Notes: generated by a model from the sequence alone, not told the origin. Numbered from the stretch's first letter, positions 15,490 through 25,902 are shown. The stretch is 64,000 bases of DNA from Williamsia sp. 1138 (GCF_002095435.2 NZ_MJEJ02000050.1:62001-126000); one strand, 5' to 3'. Program-made: numbers and translations.

Positions 15490-18400
15490 ATGGCCGCCCG
15501 CAAGTCCTCCCCCTCAGCCCCCGCCGGGCTCGAGCCGCAGCAGGTCATGGGCCGCTTTGCCGCGCCCACCCGGGCGTGGTTCACCTCGGCGTTCCCCGAA
15601 CCGACCTCGGCGCAGCTCGGAGCGTGGAACGCCATCTCCGCCGGCGAGAACACGCTGGTGGTGGCGCCGACCGGCTCAGGCAAGACGCTGTCGGCATTCC
15701 TGTGGGCACTCGATCAGCTGTCGCGGCCGGAGTCCGAGGCGTCGACCACCGTCACCCGGGTTCTGTATGTCTCACCGCTCAAGGCACTGGCCGTGGATGT
15801 CGAGCGGAACCTGCGTGCCCCGCTGATCGGCCTGACCCGGGCAGCGCAGCAGATCGACCAGCCGATCGCGGACATCACCGTCGGCGTGCGCTCCGGCGAC
15901 ACCCCGGCCGCGCAGCGCAGACAACTCCTGCGCAAGCCGCCCGACATCCTGATCACCACGCCCGAGTCGCTGTTCCTCATGCTCACCTCGGCAGCGCGGG
16001 AGACGCTGGAGAACGTCGAGACGGTGATCGTGGACGAAGTGCATGCCGTGGCCGGCACGAAACGCGGCACCCACCTGGCGTTGTCCCTCGAACGTCTCGA
16101 CACACTGCTCGACAAACCGGCTCAGCGCATCGGACTGTCGGCAACCGTGCGTCCGCCCGAGCGAATCGCCGGCTTCCTCTCGGGGAGCAGGCCGTGCACT
16201 GTGGTCCAACCGCCCGCCGCCAAGACCTTCGACCTGTCGGTCAACGTCCCGGTCGCCGACATGACCAACATCCCGGTGATCGCGGGCAGCGAAGAGATCG
16301 ACGACGAGGCGTCGGCGCCCGCGGCCGGCTCCTTGTGGCCGTATGTCGAGAGTTCGATCGTCGATCTCATCGAGAAGAACCGGTCGACCATCGTGTTCAC
16401 CAACTCGCGTCGGCTCTCCGAACAGCTCACGGCCCGCCTCAACGAGGTGCACGCCACCCGCCTCGGCGGGCCCACCGACTCTGCGCCCAACCCCGCGGTT
16501 CCCGGCGGGGCCCCGGCGCACATGCTCGGCAGTGGTATCAGCTCCGGAGCCGAACCGCTCCTGGCCCGCGCCCACCACGGCTCGGTGAGCAAAGAGGTCA
16601 GGGGGCAGATCGAGGACGAGCTCAAGTCCGGCCGCCTGCGCTGCGTGGTGGCCACCAGCAGCCTCGAACTCGGTATCGACATGGGCGCGGTCGATCTGGT
16701 GATCCAGGTCGAGGCGCCCCCCTCGGTGGCGAGCGGCCTGCAGCGGATCGGGCGCGCCGGCCACCAGGTCGGCGAGATCAGCCAGGGCGTGCTGTTTCCC
16801 AAGCACCGCGGAGATCTGCTGCGGTGCGCGGTACTCGTCGAGCGGATGACCGACGGACTGATCGAGGAACTCACCGTTCCCGCCAATCCGCTGGACGTAC
16901 TCGCGCAGCAAACCGTCGCCGCGTGCGCCACCGGAACGATCGACGTCGACGACTGGTACCAGACCGTCCGCCGCAGTGCGCCGTACGCCACTCTGGCGCG
17001 ACCGGTCTTCGATGCAACTCTCGACCTGTTGTCCGGGCGTTATCCGTCCGACGAGTTCGCCGAACTGCGGCCACGCATCGTCTGGGACCGCGCTCAGGGG
17101 ACGCTCACCGGTAGGCCGGGCGCCCAGCGACTTGCGGTCACCTCCGGTGGCGCGATTCCCGACCGAGGCCTGTTCGCGGTGTACATGGTCGGCGAGAAAC
17201 AGACGCGGGTAGGCGAACTCGACGAAGAGATGGTCTACGAGTCCCGTGTCGGAGATGTCTTCGCGCTCGGCGCCACCAGCTGGCGTATCGAAGACATCAC
17301 CCACGATCGAGTGCTCGTGACGCCGGCGTTCGGGCAGGCCGGACGACTTCCCTTCTGGCACGGCGACAGCATCGGCCGGCCGGCAGAACTCGGCGAGGCC
17401 ATCGGCAAGTTCGTCGGCGAATTGTCCAAGCCCGGCAAGCTCGGTGCACACGCAGAGCGGCTGGGGCTCAACGAGTTCGCCCGCGACAACCTCGCTCAAC
17501 TGGTCTCCGAGCAACAGGCCGCCACCGGCCACCTCCCCACCGATCGCACGCTTCTCGTCGAGAGGTTCCGCGACGAACTCGGCGACTGGCGGGTGATCCT
17601 GCACTCCCCCTACGGTTTACGTGTTCACGCGCCATGGGCGAGCGCGGTGGCCGCTCGCCTGCAGCAGGACTACGGCATCGACGGTGCCGTCTCGGCTGCC
17701 GACGACGGCATCATCGTGCGTCTCCCCGACACCGATGATCAACCGCCCGGGGCTGCGCTCTTCCACTTCGATCCCGACGAGATCGAGCAGATCGTCACCG
17801 AACAGCTCGGTGGTTCGGCGATGTTTGCCTCACGCTTCCGTGAATGCGCCGCCCGCGCGCTGCTGCTGCCGCGCCGCAATCCCGGCAAGCGCGCCCCGTT
17901 GTGGCAACAGCGTCAGCGCAGCGCGCAGTTGCTCGACGTGGCGCGAAAGTTCCCGCAGTTCCCCATCATCCTCGAGGCGTTCCGCGAGTGTCTGCAGGAT
18001 GTCTACGATCTCCCCGCGCTCGTCGGCATGCTCACGAAAGTCGCCGATCGACGACTGCGGGTCATCGAGATCGAGACCGAGACACCGTCGCCGATGGCCT
18101 CGTCGCTGCTGTTCGGCTACGTCGGCGCGTTCATGTACGCCGACGACGCACCACTCGCCGAACGCCGCGCCGCGACCCTTTCGCTCGACACCGCGTTGCT
18201 CGCACAACTGCTGGGTCGAGTGGATCTGCGAGAGTTACTCGACCAGAACGTCATCGCCGACACCGAGGCCAAACTCCAGCGCCTGCACCCCGACCGCCAG
18301 GCCCGCGACATCGAGGGCATCGCGGATCTGTTGCGATGGCTCGGACCACTCAGTGAATCCGACGTCGCCGCGCGGTTCACCGGTGATGAACCCCTCCCGT

Positions 18401-20070
18401 TGCTCGCCCAACTCGTGTCGGCCGGCCGAGCGATCGAGGTGCCCCGCGGGGGCTCCCTGTTGTTCGCCGCCGCAGAGGATGCGGGCAGGCTCCGCGACGG
18501 GCTCGGCATCCCTCCCCCGCAGGGACTTCCGATGGCGTTCCTCGAACCCGTCGACGACCCGCTGGGCGATCTGATCGGACGCTACGCCCGTACGCACGGA
18601 CCGTTCGTGGCCGCCGACGCAGCCACTGCGCTCGGCCTCGGTGTCGCAGTGGTACGCGACACCCTCGTCCGGCTCGCCAGTTCGCGGCGGGTCGTCGAGG
18701 GAGACTTCCGGCCCGAACCGGAGGGCACCCTGCGCAGCAGTGAACAGTGGTGCAACACAGAGGTTCTCTCCGGGCTCCGGCGAGCCTCACTGGCGGCGAG
18801 TCGAGCCGAGGTGGCGCCCGTCAGCCACGAGACCTACGCGCGGTTCGTCACCGGCTGGCAGCACGTCACCCGGCAGTCGCGGCTGCGGGGTATCGACGGC
18901 GTGTCAGCGGTCATCGATCAGCTCGCCGGTGTTCCCATACCGGCGTCTGCGTGGGAGTCCCTGGTCTTACCTGCTCGCGTCGCCGACTACCGACCCGACA
19001 TGCTCGACGAACTGACCGCCGGTGGCGAAGTCCTGTGGGCCGGGCACGGGAGACTATCCGGTTCCGACGGGTGGATCAGCCTGCATCCGGCCGATCTCGC
19101 CGAGGACAGCCTGCCGACCCCCGCCGAGATCGACATGGGTGAGCTGCATCAGCGGGTACTCGACCATCTGGCCCCCGGCGGCGCGTTCTTCTTCCGGCAG
19201 TTGAGTGAGTCGATGGCCGTCGGTGGTGTCACCCCGCTCGGCTCAGAGCTCGAGATGGTGCTGTGGGATCTCGCGTGGGCCGGGCTGATCAGCAACGATA
19301 CGTTCACCCCTGTGCGCTCGCTACTGGGCCCGGGCCGTAAACCCGGTGCGGTCCGAAGCGCGCCGGCGCACCGCGGTCGGCGACGTTTCGCCCGGACCCC
19401 ACGCACAGCGCCGCAATCGATGACCGGACGTTGGTTCGTGTTGCCGGCACCGATCTCGGATCCCACCCTCGCGGTCGCGGCGCAATGTACGGCGCTTCTC
19501 GACCGGTACGGCGTCGTCACCAAGGGCGCTGTGATGACGGAGGGCATCGTCGGTGGCTTCTCTCGGGTGTACAAGGCCCTCACCGGGTTCGAGGACAGCG
19601 GGAAGGTGCGGCGCGGCTATTACATTGACGGATTGGGCGGCGCGCAATTCGCCGCGACCACCACGGTCGACAGACTCCGCGACGAGGTCGAGACGATAGG
19701 ACAGACGGCCATCGCGCTGGCGGCGACCGATCCCGCCAACCCGTACGGCTCCGCCCTCGCATGGCCGCAGCAGTCGGAGGGACATCGGCCCGGCCGCAAA
19801 CCTGGCGCCTTGGTGGTGCTGGTGGACGGTCATCTCGTGCTGTTCGTCGAGCGAGGCGGTAAGACGGTGCTGACGTTCAGTACCGATTCCGACCAACTGG
19901 CGGCGGCCACGACCGCGCTTGCTCGCGTGGTCACCAGAGGTCAGGTGGACCGGTTGTACGTCGAGCGCGTCGACGGCGAACCCGTCCTGACCGGCGCCCT
20001 GGCCGAGCACCTGCGAGAGAGCGGCTTCGACCCGACGCCCCGCGGTTTGCGGTTACGCAGAACCGGATGA
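15490..20070 (+). CDS. lhr: ATP-dependent helicase Lhr (large helicase-related protein)
   Basis: A 1526-residue superfamily 2 helicase. The N-terminal RecA domain has Walker A (APTGSGKT, residues 59-66), the DEVH box near residue 182 and the SAT motif near 217. The second RecA domain ends with QRIGRAGHQ, followed by the winged-helix/Lhr core and the long Lhr C-terminal domain. The length agrees with mycobacterial Lhr (about 1500 residues), a 3'-to-5' DNA helicase induced by DNA damage. Start choice is uncertain: ATG 15490 or GTG 15475; the frame stays open to 15280 but that region holds the antisense riboswitch. Divergent from the cbt operon. Confidence 0.95.
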   Translation: MAARKSSPSAPAGLEPQQVMGRFAAPTRAWFTSAFPEPTSAQLGAWNAISAGENTLVVAPTGSGKTLSAFLWALDQLSRPESEASTTVTRVLYVSPLKALAVDVERNLRAPLIGLTRAAQQIDQPIADITVGVRSGDTPAAQRRQLLRKPPDILITTPESLFLMLTSAARETLENVETVIVDEVHAVAGTKRGTHLALSLERLDTLLDKPAQRIGLSATVRPPERIAGFLSGSRPCTVVQPPAAKTFDLSVNVPVADMTNIPVIAGSEEIDDEASAPAAGSLWPYVESSIVDLIEKNRSTIVFTNSRRLSEQLTARLNEVHATRLGGPTDSAPNPAVPGGAPAHMLGSGISSGAEPLLARAHHGSVSKEVRGQIEDELKSGRLRCVVATSSLELGIDMGAVDLVIQVEAPPSVASGLQRIGRAGHQVGEISQGVLFPKHRGDLLRCAVLVERMTDGLIEELTVPANPLDVLAQQTVAACATGTIDVDDWYQTVRRSAPYATLARPVFDATLDLLSGRYPSDEFAELRPRIVWDRAQGTLTGRPGAQRLAVTSGGAIPDRGLFAVYMVGEKQTRVGELDEEMVYESRVGDVFALGATSWRIEDITHDRVLVTPAFGQAGRLPFWHGDSIGRPAELGEAIGKFVGELSKPGKLGAHAERLGLNEFARDNLAQLVSEQQAATGHLPTDRTLLVERFRDELGDWRVILHSPYGLRVHAPWASAVAARLQQDYGIDGAVSAADDGIIVRLPDTDDQPPGAALFHFDPDEIEQIVTEQLGGSAMFASRFRECAARALLLPRRNPGKRAPLWQQRQRSAQLLDVARKFPQFPIILEAFRECLQDVYDLPALVGMLTKVADRRLRVIEIETETPSPMASSLLFGYVGAFMYADDAPLAERRAATLSLDTALLAQLLGRVDLRELLDQNVIADTEAKLQRLHPDRQARDIEGIADLLRWLGPLSESDVAARFTGDEPLPLLAQLVSAGRAIEVPRGGSLLFAAAEDAGRLRDGLGIPPPQGLPMAFLEPVDDPLGDLIGRYARTHGPFVAADAATALGLGVAVVRDTLVRLASSRRVVEGDFRPEPEGTLRSSEQWCNTEVLSGLRRASLAASRAEVAPVSHETYARFVTGWQHVTRQSRLRGIDGVSAVIDQLAGVPIPASAWESLVLPARVADYRPDMLDELTAGGEVLWAGHGRLSGSDGWISLHPADLAEDSLPTPAEIDMGELHQRVLDHLAPGGAFFFRQLSESMAVGGVTPLGSELEMVLWDLAWAGLISNDTFTPVRSLLGPGRKPGAVRSAPAHRGRRRFARTPRTAPQSMTGRWFVLPAPISDPTLAVAAQCTALLDRYGVVTKGAVMTEGIVGGFSRVYKALTGFEDSGKVRRGYYIDGLGGAQFAATTTVDRLRDEVETIGQTAIALAATDPANPYGSALAWPQQSEGHRPGRKPGALVVLVDGHLVLFVERGGKTVLTFSTDSDQLAAATTALARVVTRGQVDRLYVERVDGEPVLTGALAEHLRESGFDPTPRGLRLRRTG

Positions 20071-20174
20071 GCATCGCTTCATCCCCGAGACAAGACAGCC
20101 ATGTGGCGTCGGCCCGAGCCGCGGCGTCCTAGGCTGTACCCGGGCCCGGGGTTCACATACGCAAAGGAACATTC

Positions 20175-20789
20175 ATGACGCAACAGGCATCGACTACTGC
20201 GGCGGCAACGCTCAGTTCGGAGTTGCCCGCCTGGCAGCAGGCGCGCCGTTTGCGAATCATCAAGGCTGCCAACGCTGCTCTCAAGGAGCAGGAGTACGAG
20301 CAGATCCAGATCCGCGATGTCGCGCAGGATGCTGGCGTGGCGCTCGGCACGCTCTACCGGTATTTCTCGTCGAAAGAGCATCTCTACGCCGCGGTATTGC
20401 TCGACTGGGCGGCACCGGCCTATGCGCGTTCCGGCGAAGACCTGTCCGAGCATCAGATCCGCGCGAAGATGAACGCCGTCATCTCCTCGTTCGAGCGCAG
20501 GCAGCACTTCTTCCAGGTGCACGTGATCCTGCAGTCGAGCGCGGACACCAACGCGAAGGCATTGCTCGGCCAATTCTTCACGGTGTGCCAGAACACGCTT
20601 GCCGACGACTTCGCGCGACTCGGCCCCGGCGCAGCAGAAGACGCGGCCATCATGCTGTGGTCCATCATTAACACCGCCCTGACCTCGGCGGTCTATCACG
20701 ACGGAACGATGGAGGACGTCCACCGGCTCTGCAACCGCTTCATGGACTTCATCTTCGGACCCGCAGAACTGGCACCGGTTGAAAACTAG
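20175..20789 (+). CDS. TetR-family regulator, KstR-like
   Basis: A 204-residue regulator with a TetR helix-turn-helix at about residues 35-75 (IQIRDVAQDAGVALGTLYRY followed by FSSKEHLY). This resembles the KstR/lipid-degradation subgroup, where GTLYRYFxSK is typical. AAAGGA lies before the ATG. It precedes the thiolase and OB-domain genes on the same strand, and a palindrome at its 3' end (20785-20803) is a likely site for it. Control of a sterol- or fatty-acid-type side-chain degradation branch is inferred from the neighbours. Confidence 0.87.
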   Translation: MTQQASTTAAATLSSELPAWQQARRLRIIKAANAALKEQEYEQIQIRDVAQDAGVALGTLYRYFSSKEHLYAAVLLDWAAPAYARSGEDLSEHQIRAKMNAVISSFERRQHFFQVHVILQSSADTNAKALLGQFFTVCQNTLADDFARLGPGAAEDAAIMLWSIINTALTSAVYHDGTMEDVHRLCNRFMDFIFGPAELAPVEN

Positions 20790-20803
20790 ATCCCAGTTCT
20801 AGT
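20785..20803. promoter_or_regulatory. Candidate TetR operator upstream of the thiolase/OB pair
   Basis: ACTAGA-TCCCAGT-TCTAGT has perfect 6-bp arms and a 7-bp centre. It covers the TetR stop codon and lies 49 bp upstream of the thiolase start, suggesting a separate promoter for the pair. The TAGA/TCTA arms recall KstR-type sites, but the centre differs. Confidence 0.5.
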
Positions 20804-20852
20804 ATGTTTGCGGACGTCCTTCTTATCCGGTAGTTGACGCGCAGGAGTACCC

Positions 20853-22064
20853 ATGGGCTTTCGGGGCGATGCAGCAATCGTTGGGTACACCGAGCTGCCA
20901 CCGCAGAAAATATCGACCCGGACGCCTCGCTTCACGCTGGAACAGTGGGCCACGCTGTCTGCCTCGGCGATCGCCGATGCAGGGCTGACCGGGATCGAGA
21001 TCGACGGCATCGTCACCTCGACCCTGCTCGAATCGGAGATGTTCGTCCCCTCGACCATTGCTGAATACCTCGGCGCGCGAGTCAATTTCGCAGAGGTGGT
21101 CGACCTCGGCGGTGCCTCGGCGGCAGCGATGGTCTGGCGGGCGGCCGCCGCCGTCGAACTCGGTATCTGTCAGGCCGTGCTGTGCGTGCTCCCTGCCGAC
21201 TACGGTGTCCCCCACTCACCCAAGAAGCCTCTCCCCGACAGCCTCACCGACATCCTGCTCTACGGATCGTCGTCCAACCGGTTCGGTTCTCCGCAGGCCG
21301 AGTTCGACATCCCCTTCGGCAACCTCGGCCAGAACGGTCCCTACGGTCAGATCGCGCAGCTCTACGGTTCGGTCTACGGCTATGACGAGCGCGCGCTCGC
21401 GAAGATCGTGGTCGATCAACGAGTGAATGCGAACCACACGCCCGACGCGATCTTCTACGACAAGCCACTGACCATCGAGGACGTCCTCGCCAGTCCGGTG
21501 ATCGCCGACCCGCTGCACCGGCTCGAGATCGTCATGCCCTGCTCGGGTGGCGCTGCGGTGCTGGTCACATCCTCGGACGTGGCGCGGCGTTCCAAGAACC
21601 GGCCGGTCTGGATCAAGGGATTCGGCGAGCACGTCGCGTACAAGACTCCGACCTACGCCCAGGATCTGCTGCAGACGCCCATCACCCATGCCGCCGACTC
21701 CGCCTTCGACATGAGCCAGCTCGACCGTTCCGACATGGACATGGTGTCGATCTACGACTGCTACACCATCACCGTGCTGATGAGTCTCGAAGACGCCGGG
21801 TTCTGCGAGAAGGGCAAGGGGATGGAGTTCGTGAACTCCCATGACCTCACGTTCCGTGGCGATTTCCCGCTCAACACCGCGGGCGGTCAGCTCGGATTCG
21901 GCCAAGCGGGACTCGCCGGCGGTATGCACCACGTCTGCGACGCCACCCGTCAGATCATGGGCCGGTCCGGCGAAGCTCAAGTGCCCGACTGCAATCGGGC
22001 CTTCGTGTCCGGCAACGGCGGCGTGATGGGCGAGCAAACCACCCTGGTCCTGCAGGGCGACTAG
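20853..22064 (+). CDS. Thiolase-fold lipid-transfer protein, Ltp2-like (possible retro-aldolase)
   Basis: A 403-residue thiolase-superfamily protein. The nucleophile position, normally a Cys in an N-A-C-A-S-G context, reads VDLGGASAAAMV, so no acyl-enzyme Cys is present. The C-terminal half has the Ltp signatures YDCYTITVLMSLEDAGF, NTAGGQLGFGQAGLAGGMHH and GNGG. Ltp2-type enzymes act with a DUF35 partner to split beta-hydroxyacyl-CoAs of sterol side chains by retro-aldol chemistry, using tyrosines and not Cys. The partner gene follows at 22079. GCAGGAG precedes the ATG. Substrate unknown. Confidence 0.85.
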   Translation: MGFRGDAAIVGYTELPPQKISTRTPRFTLEQWATLSASAIADAGLTGIEIDGIVTSTLLESEMFVPSTIAEYLGARVNFAEVVDLGGASAAAMVWRAAAAVELGICQAVLCVLPADYGVPHSPKKPLPDSLTDILLYGSSSNRFGSPQAEFDIPFGNLGQNGPYGQIAQLYGSVYGYDERALAKIVVDQRVNANHTPDAIFYDKPLTIEDVLASPVIADPLHRLEIVMPCSGGAAVLVTSSDVARRSKNRPVWIKGFGEHVAYKTPTYAQDLLQTPITHAADSAFDMSQLDRSDMDMVSIYDCYTITVLMSLEDAGFCEKGKGMEFVNSHDLTFRGDFPLNTAGGQLGFGQAGLAGGMHHVCDATRQIMGRSGEAQVPDCNRAFVSGNGGVMGEQTTLVLQGD

Positions 22065-22078
22065 AAAGCGTGAACGCC

Positions 22079-22489
22079 ATGACATTCACCCCACCCATGC
22101 CGGTGAAGACACCGGTGAGTGCGCCCTTCTGGGATGCGCTGCTCGAGCACCGGATCCGTATCCAGTACTCGCCGTCTCTCGAGAACTACGTGTTCTATCC
22201 GCGAATCCTGGCGCCCGGAACCCTCGCGGACGATCTCGAATGGCGCGAGATCTCCGGCGAGGGAACGTTGTACACCTTCACCGTCGCCCGCAAGCCGGTG
22301 TCGCCGCACTTCGCGAACTCGGTCCCGCAGCTGCTGGCCGTCGTGCAGTGGGACGAAGGTCCGCGGTTGTCGACGGAGATCGTCAACGCCGACCCCTCCG
22401 AGCTACACATCGGCATGCGGGTGCGGCCGGTGTTCTTCGACCACCCCGAGGACGAGGTCACCCTGCTCCGATACGAGCCCGCTCGATAG
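22079..22489 (+). CDS. DUF35 OB-fold protein lacking the zinc ribbon
   Basis: A 136-residue OB-fold acyl-CoA-associated protein. The beta-rich core VSGEGTLYTFTVARKP-type segment and the C-terminal VFFDHPEDEVTLLRYEP fit DUF35. The N-terminal rubredoxin-like zinc ribbon of the family normally has four cysteines; here the matching region (IRIQYSPSLENYVFYPRIL) has none. DUF35 proteins are partners of Ltp-type thiolases or of enoyl-CoA hydratases. I prefer ATG 22079, since GAAAG lies 9 nt upstream; GTG 22070 is possible. It starts 14 bp after the thiolase stop and is convergent with glpD. Confidence 0.78.
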   Translation: MTFTPPMPVKTPVSAPFWDALLEHRIRIQYSPSLENYVFYPRILAPGTLADDLEWREISGEGTLYTFTVARKPVSPHFANSVPQLLAVVQWDEGPRLSTEIVNADPSELHIGMRVRPVFFDHPEDEVTLLRYEPAR

Positions 22490-22497
22490 CCGGTGTC

Positions 22498-24243
22498 TCA
22501 GTCCGGAACCGGAACCGGCTCGAGAAGTTCGGACCGGGACTCCGGCGCGGCCGCGCGGAGGGCGTCGGCAGACTCGTCGTCCGGCTGGCGTTGGGACGAG
22601 ACCTCGGCCTCGACACGCGCCAGGTAGGTCTCGATCTCGAACTCCTTCTTCTCGGTGTCCCAGTCGAGCAGCGGCGCAACGAGTTCGGCCACCTCCCTGG
22701 CCGAGTTCACACCGCGATCGGGGTACTCGATGGCGATCCTGGTCCGGCGGGCGAGTACGTCTTCGAGGTGCAGCGCCGCCTCGCTGACCACGGCGTAGAC
22801 GACCTCGACCCGTAGGTATTGCGGCGCGGCGGCCAGAGGTTGGAGCAGGCTCTCGTCTTTCTTCGCGTACGCGAGCACCTCGTCGATCATCGACCCGTAA
22901 CGGTTCAGGAGTCGGCGAATCCGATACGGGTGCAATCCGAATCGCTGACCGAGTTGATCGCACTGGTTGATGAGGGCGTGATAGCCCTCGGCCCCTGCCA
23001 GCGGAACCTTGTCGGTGACAGACGGCGCGACCCGCACGGGGATGAAGTCGGTGATGGCGTCCACCGCGTCGGCGGCCATCACCCGGTACGTCGTGTACTT
23101 GCCGCCCGCGATGGCCACCAGCCCCGGTGCGACCTCAGCGACCGCATGCTCGCGGGACAGCTTCGACGTCTCGTCGTTCTCACCGGCGAGCAGCGGCCGA
23201 AGGCCCGCATAGACGCCTTCGATGTCGTCATGACCGAGTGGCGTCACCAGCACCTCGTTGACGCGCTCGAGGATGTAGTCGATGTCAGCCCGAGTGGCCG
23301 CCGGGTGCGCGAGGTCGAGGTTCCAGTCGGTGTCGGTGGTGCCGATGATCCAGTGTGTCTCCCAGGGGATCACGAACAGCACGGACTTCGGGGTACGCAG
23401 GATGATCGCTGATTCGCTCATGATCCGGTCGCGCGGGACCACGATGTGCACGCCCTTCGAGGCACGGACCCTAAAACGGCCACGCTGCTTCGACAGTGCC
23501 TGGATCTCATCTGTCCAGACGCCCGAGGCATTGATGACGCAGTGACCGCGAACTTCCGCGGTGTCGCCGGTCTCGGTGTCGCGGACTCGCACCCCACTGA
23601 CGCGGTCGGCCTCCCGCAGGAAGGCGGTGACCTGCGTCGACGTACGAATGACCGCACCATAATGCGATGCGGTGCGGGCGACCGTCAAGGTGTGGCGGGC
23701 ATCGTCGACGACGGTGTCGTAGTAGGTGATACCGCCCGAGAGTGAGTTGCGTTTGAGGGCTGGAGCGATGCGCAGTGCGCCCGAGCGGGTCACATGTCGT
23801 TGACCCGGGACCGATTTGGCGCCGCCCAGCGAGTCGTAGAGGAACAGGCCGGCAGCCACGTACGGCCGCTCCCACACCCGGTGGGTCAACGGATAAAGGA
23901 AAGGCAGCGGCTTGACCAGGTGAGGTGCCAACGTGCTCAGGGACAACTCGCGCTCGTGCAGGGCTTCGCGAACCAGCCCGAACTCGAGCTGCTCGAGGTA
24001 GCGCAGACCACCGTGGAACATCTTCGATGAACGACTCGACGTGCCGGACGCGATGTCGCGGGCTTCGACCAGCGCGACGCGTAGACCGCGGGTCGCGGCG
24101 TCCAGCGCGGTACCCACCCCGACGATGCCACCACCTACCACGACCACGTCGAACTGCTCAGTCGACAGTCGCTGCCAGGCATTGTCCCGATAGCGAGGGC
24201 CGAGGTCAGCTGGTCGGTCCGGGTCGAATGCAGACGCACTCAT
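22498..24243 (-). CDS. glpD: Aerobic glycerol-3-phosphate dehydrogenase
   Basis: A 581-residue FAD enzyme that oxidises sn-glycerol-3-phosphate to dihydroxyacetone phosphate and passes electrons to the quinone pool at the membrane. It has the GGGIVGVGTALDAATRG dinucleotide motif, the TSSRSSKMFHGGLRYLEQ block of the GlpD family, and the C-terminal helical domain. Its position upstream of lpdA matches glpD2 (Rv3302c) in M. tuberculosis. It is divergent from glpK across 137 bp, which must hold both promoters. Confidence 0.94.
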   Translation of the reverse strand: MSASAFDPDRPADLGPRYRDNAWQRLSTEQFDVVVVGGGIVGVGTALDAATRGLRVALVEARDIASGTSSRSSKMFHGGLRYLEQLEFGLVREALHERELSLSTLAPHLVKPLPFLYPLTHRVWERPYVAAGLFLYDSLGGAKSVPGQRHVTRSGALRIAPALKRNSLSGGITYYDTVVDDARHTLTVARTASHYGAVIRTSTQVTAFLREADRVSGVRVRDTETGDTAEVRGHCVINASGVWTDEIQALSKQRGRFRVRASKGVHIVVPRDRIMSESAIILRTPKSVLFVIPWETHWIIGTTDTDWNLDLAHPAATRADIDYILERVNEVLVTPLGHDDIEGVYAGLRPLLAGENDETSKLSREHAVAEVAPGLVAIAGGKYTTYRVMAADAVDAITDFIPVRVAPSVTDKVPLAGAEGYHALINQCDQLGQRFGLHPYRIRRLLNRYGSMIDEVLAYAKKDESLLQPLAAAPQYLRVEVVYAVVSEAALHLEDVLARRTRIAIEYPDRGVNSAREVAELVAPLLDWDTEKKEFEIETYLARVEAEVSSQRQPDDESADALRAAAPESRSELLEPVPVPD

Positions 24244-24380
24244 CGCAATCTCCTCTGGTCACAGGTGATGTGCCGTGCCGCGAACCACGTTACCCGCTGG
24301 TAACTAGTCGGTCAGGGTGAGCGATCCCGGTGTGCCCGGTTTCGCCGGATCGGCAGCGGTGTCGTGGGAAACTCGACTAC

Positions 24381-25889
24381 GTGACCAACAGCACCGGCTA
24401 CATCGCCGCCATCGATCAGGGAACCACGTCGACGCGCTGCATGATCTTCGATCATTCCGGCAACGTCGTCAGTTCGGAACAGGTGGAACACGAGCAGATC
24501 TTCCCGAAGGCCGGGTGGGTCGAGCACGACGGCGTCGAGATCTGGCGCAACACCCGACGTGTCGTCGCGGCCGCGCTGGCGTCGGAGGACCTGCAGACCG
24601 CCGACATCAAAGCGTTGGGTATCACGAATCAACGTGAGACGACCCTGGTGTGGGACAGGTCCACCGGCGAGCCGATCCACAACGCCATCGTGTGGCAGGA
24701 CACCAGGACCGCGAAACTGTGCGAGGAGTTGGCCGGCGACGAGGGCGCGGGACGCTATCAGCAGCGCACCGGGCTGCCGCTGTCGACCTACTTCGCGGGA
24801 CCGAAGATCCGGTGGCTGCTCGACAATGTCGAGGGTGCCCGCGATCGCGCCGAAGCCGGTGAATTGTGCTTCGGGACAATGGACAGCTGGCTGGTGTGGA
24901 ACATGACGGGCGGCCCCGATGGCGGACGCCATCTCACCGACGTCACCAACGCCTCGCGCACGATGCTGATGGATCTGGAGACCCTCGCATGGGATGAGGA
25001 CATCTGCCGGGAGATGCAGATCCCCACCAGTCTGCTCCCTGAGATCTGCAGTTCGTCGCAGGTCTACGGAAAGGTGCGCGAGCGGGGGCGGCTCGCGGAC
25101 GTACCGATCGCGGGGATCCTGGGCGATCAGCAGGCCGCGACGTTCGGGCAGGCGTGTCTGGAACCGGGCGAAGCCAAGAACACCTACGGCACAGGCAATT
25201 TCCTTCTGCTCAACACGGGCGAAGAGGTGGTGCACAGCAGTCACGGTTTGTTGACGACGGTCTGCTACCAGATCGGCGACCGGAAACCGATCTACGCTCT
25301 GGAGGGGTCGATTGCCGTCACCGGTTCACTCATCCAGTGGTTGCGCGACAACCTCGGTCTGATCAACTCCTCCAGCGATATCGAAGAGACCGCCAAACTC
25401 GTTGACGACAACGGCGGCGTGTATTTCGTGCCGGCGTTTTCTGGTTTGTTCGCGCCCCGGTGGCGTCCGGATGCCCGCGGGGTGATCGTCGGGCTGACGA
25501 GGTTCGTGACGAAGGGGCACATCGCCCGAGCTGCGCTGGAGGCCACAGCCTTTCAGACACGAGAAGTCATCGAAGCGATGCAGGCGGACTCAGGCGTGGA
25601 GTTGTCGACGTTGAAGGTCGACGGCGGCATGGTGGTCAACGAGATGCTCATGCAGTTCCAGTCGGACATCCTCGGCGTTCCGGTCGTGCGGCCCGTCGTG
25701 AACGAGACCACTGCCCTCGGAGCCGCGTACGCGGCAGGTCTTGCCGTCGGATACTGGGAGAGCGAACAAGAGATCCGCGACAACTGGGCGCAGGACAAGC
25801 AGTGGGATCCGGCGATGGACGCCGATGACCGCGACGCCCGGTTCGCCGAATGGAACACAGCGGTCGAGCGCAGCTACAACCTGGCATGA
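24381..25889 (+). CDS. glpK: Glycerol kinase
   Basis: A 502-residue FGGY-family kinase that phosphorylates glycerol to glycerol-3-phosphate. It has the phosphate-binding [14 protein letters not shown] at the N-terminus, the substrate motif [12 protein letters not shown], and [11 protein letters not shown] in the C-terminal domain. The GTG at 24381 ([13 protein letters not shown]) gives the same length as E. coli GlpK; a 17-residue upstream extension is possible but unlike the family. Divergent from glpD, so glycerol use is clustered here, whereas glpK lies elsewhere in M. tuberculosis. No glpF-type facilitator is visible. Confidence 0.95.
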   Translation: MTNSTGYIAAIDQGTTSTRCMIFDHSGNVVSSEQVEHEQIFPKAGWVEHDGVEIWRNTRRVVAAALASEDLQTADIKALGITNQRETTLVWDRSTGEPIHNAIVWQDTRTAKLCEELAGDEGAGRYQQRTGLPLSTYFAGPKIRWLLDNVEGARDRAEAGELCFGTMDSWLVWNMTGGPDGGRHLTDVTNASRTMLMDLETLAWDEDICREMQIPTSLLPEICSSSQVYGKVRERGRLADVPIAGILGDQQAATFGQACLEPGEAKNTYGTGNFLLLNTGEEVVHSSHGLLTTVCYQIGDRKPIYALEGSIAVTGSLIQWLRDNLGLINSSSDIEETAKLVDDNGGVYFVPAFSGLFAPRWRPDARGVIVGLTRFVTKGHIARAALEATAFQTREVIEAMQADSGVELSTLKVDGGMVVNEMLMQFQSDILGVPVVRPVVNETTALGAAYAAGLAVGYWESEQEIRDNWAQDKQWDPAMDADDRDARFAEWNTAVERSYNLA

Positions 25890-25902
25890 GCCCTGCGGCC
25901 GG

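Noticed and set aside
15772-17604. 610-residue minus-strand frame opposite lhr
   Set aside because: A shadow of lhr with no recognisable domain; the helicase motifs on the plus strand are intact.
24312-25244. 310-residue minus-strand frame opposite glpK
   Set aside because: glpK motifs are complete on the plus strand; the minus frame has no domain and no ribosome-binding site.
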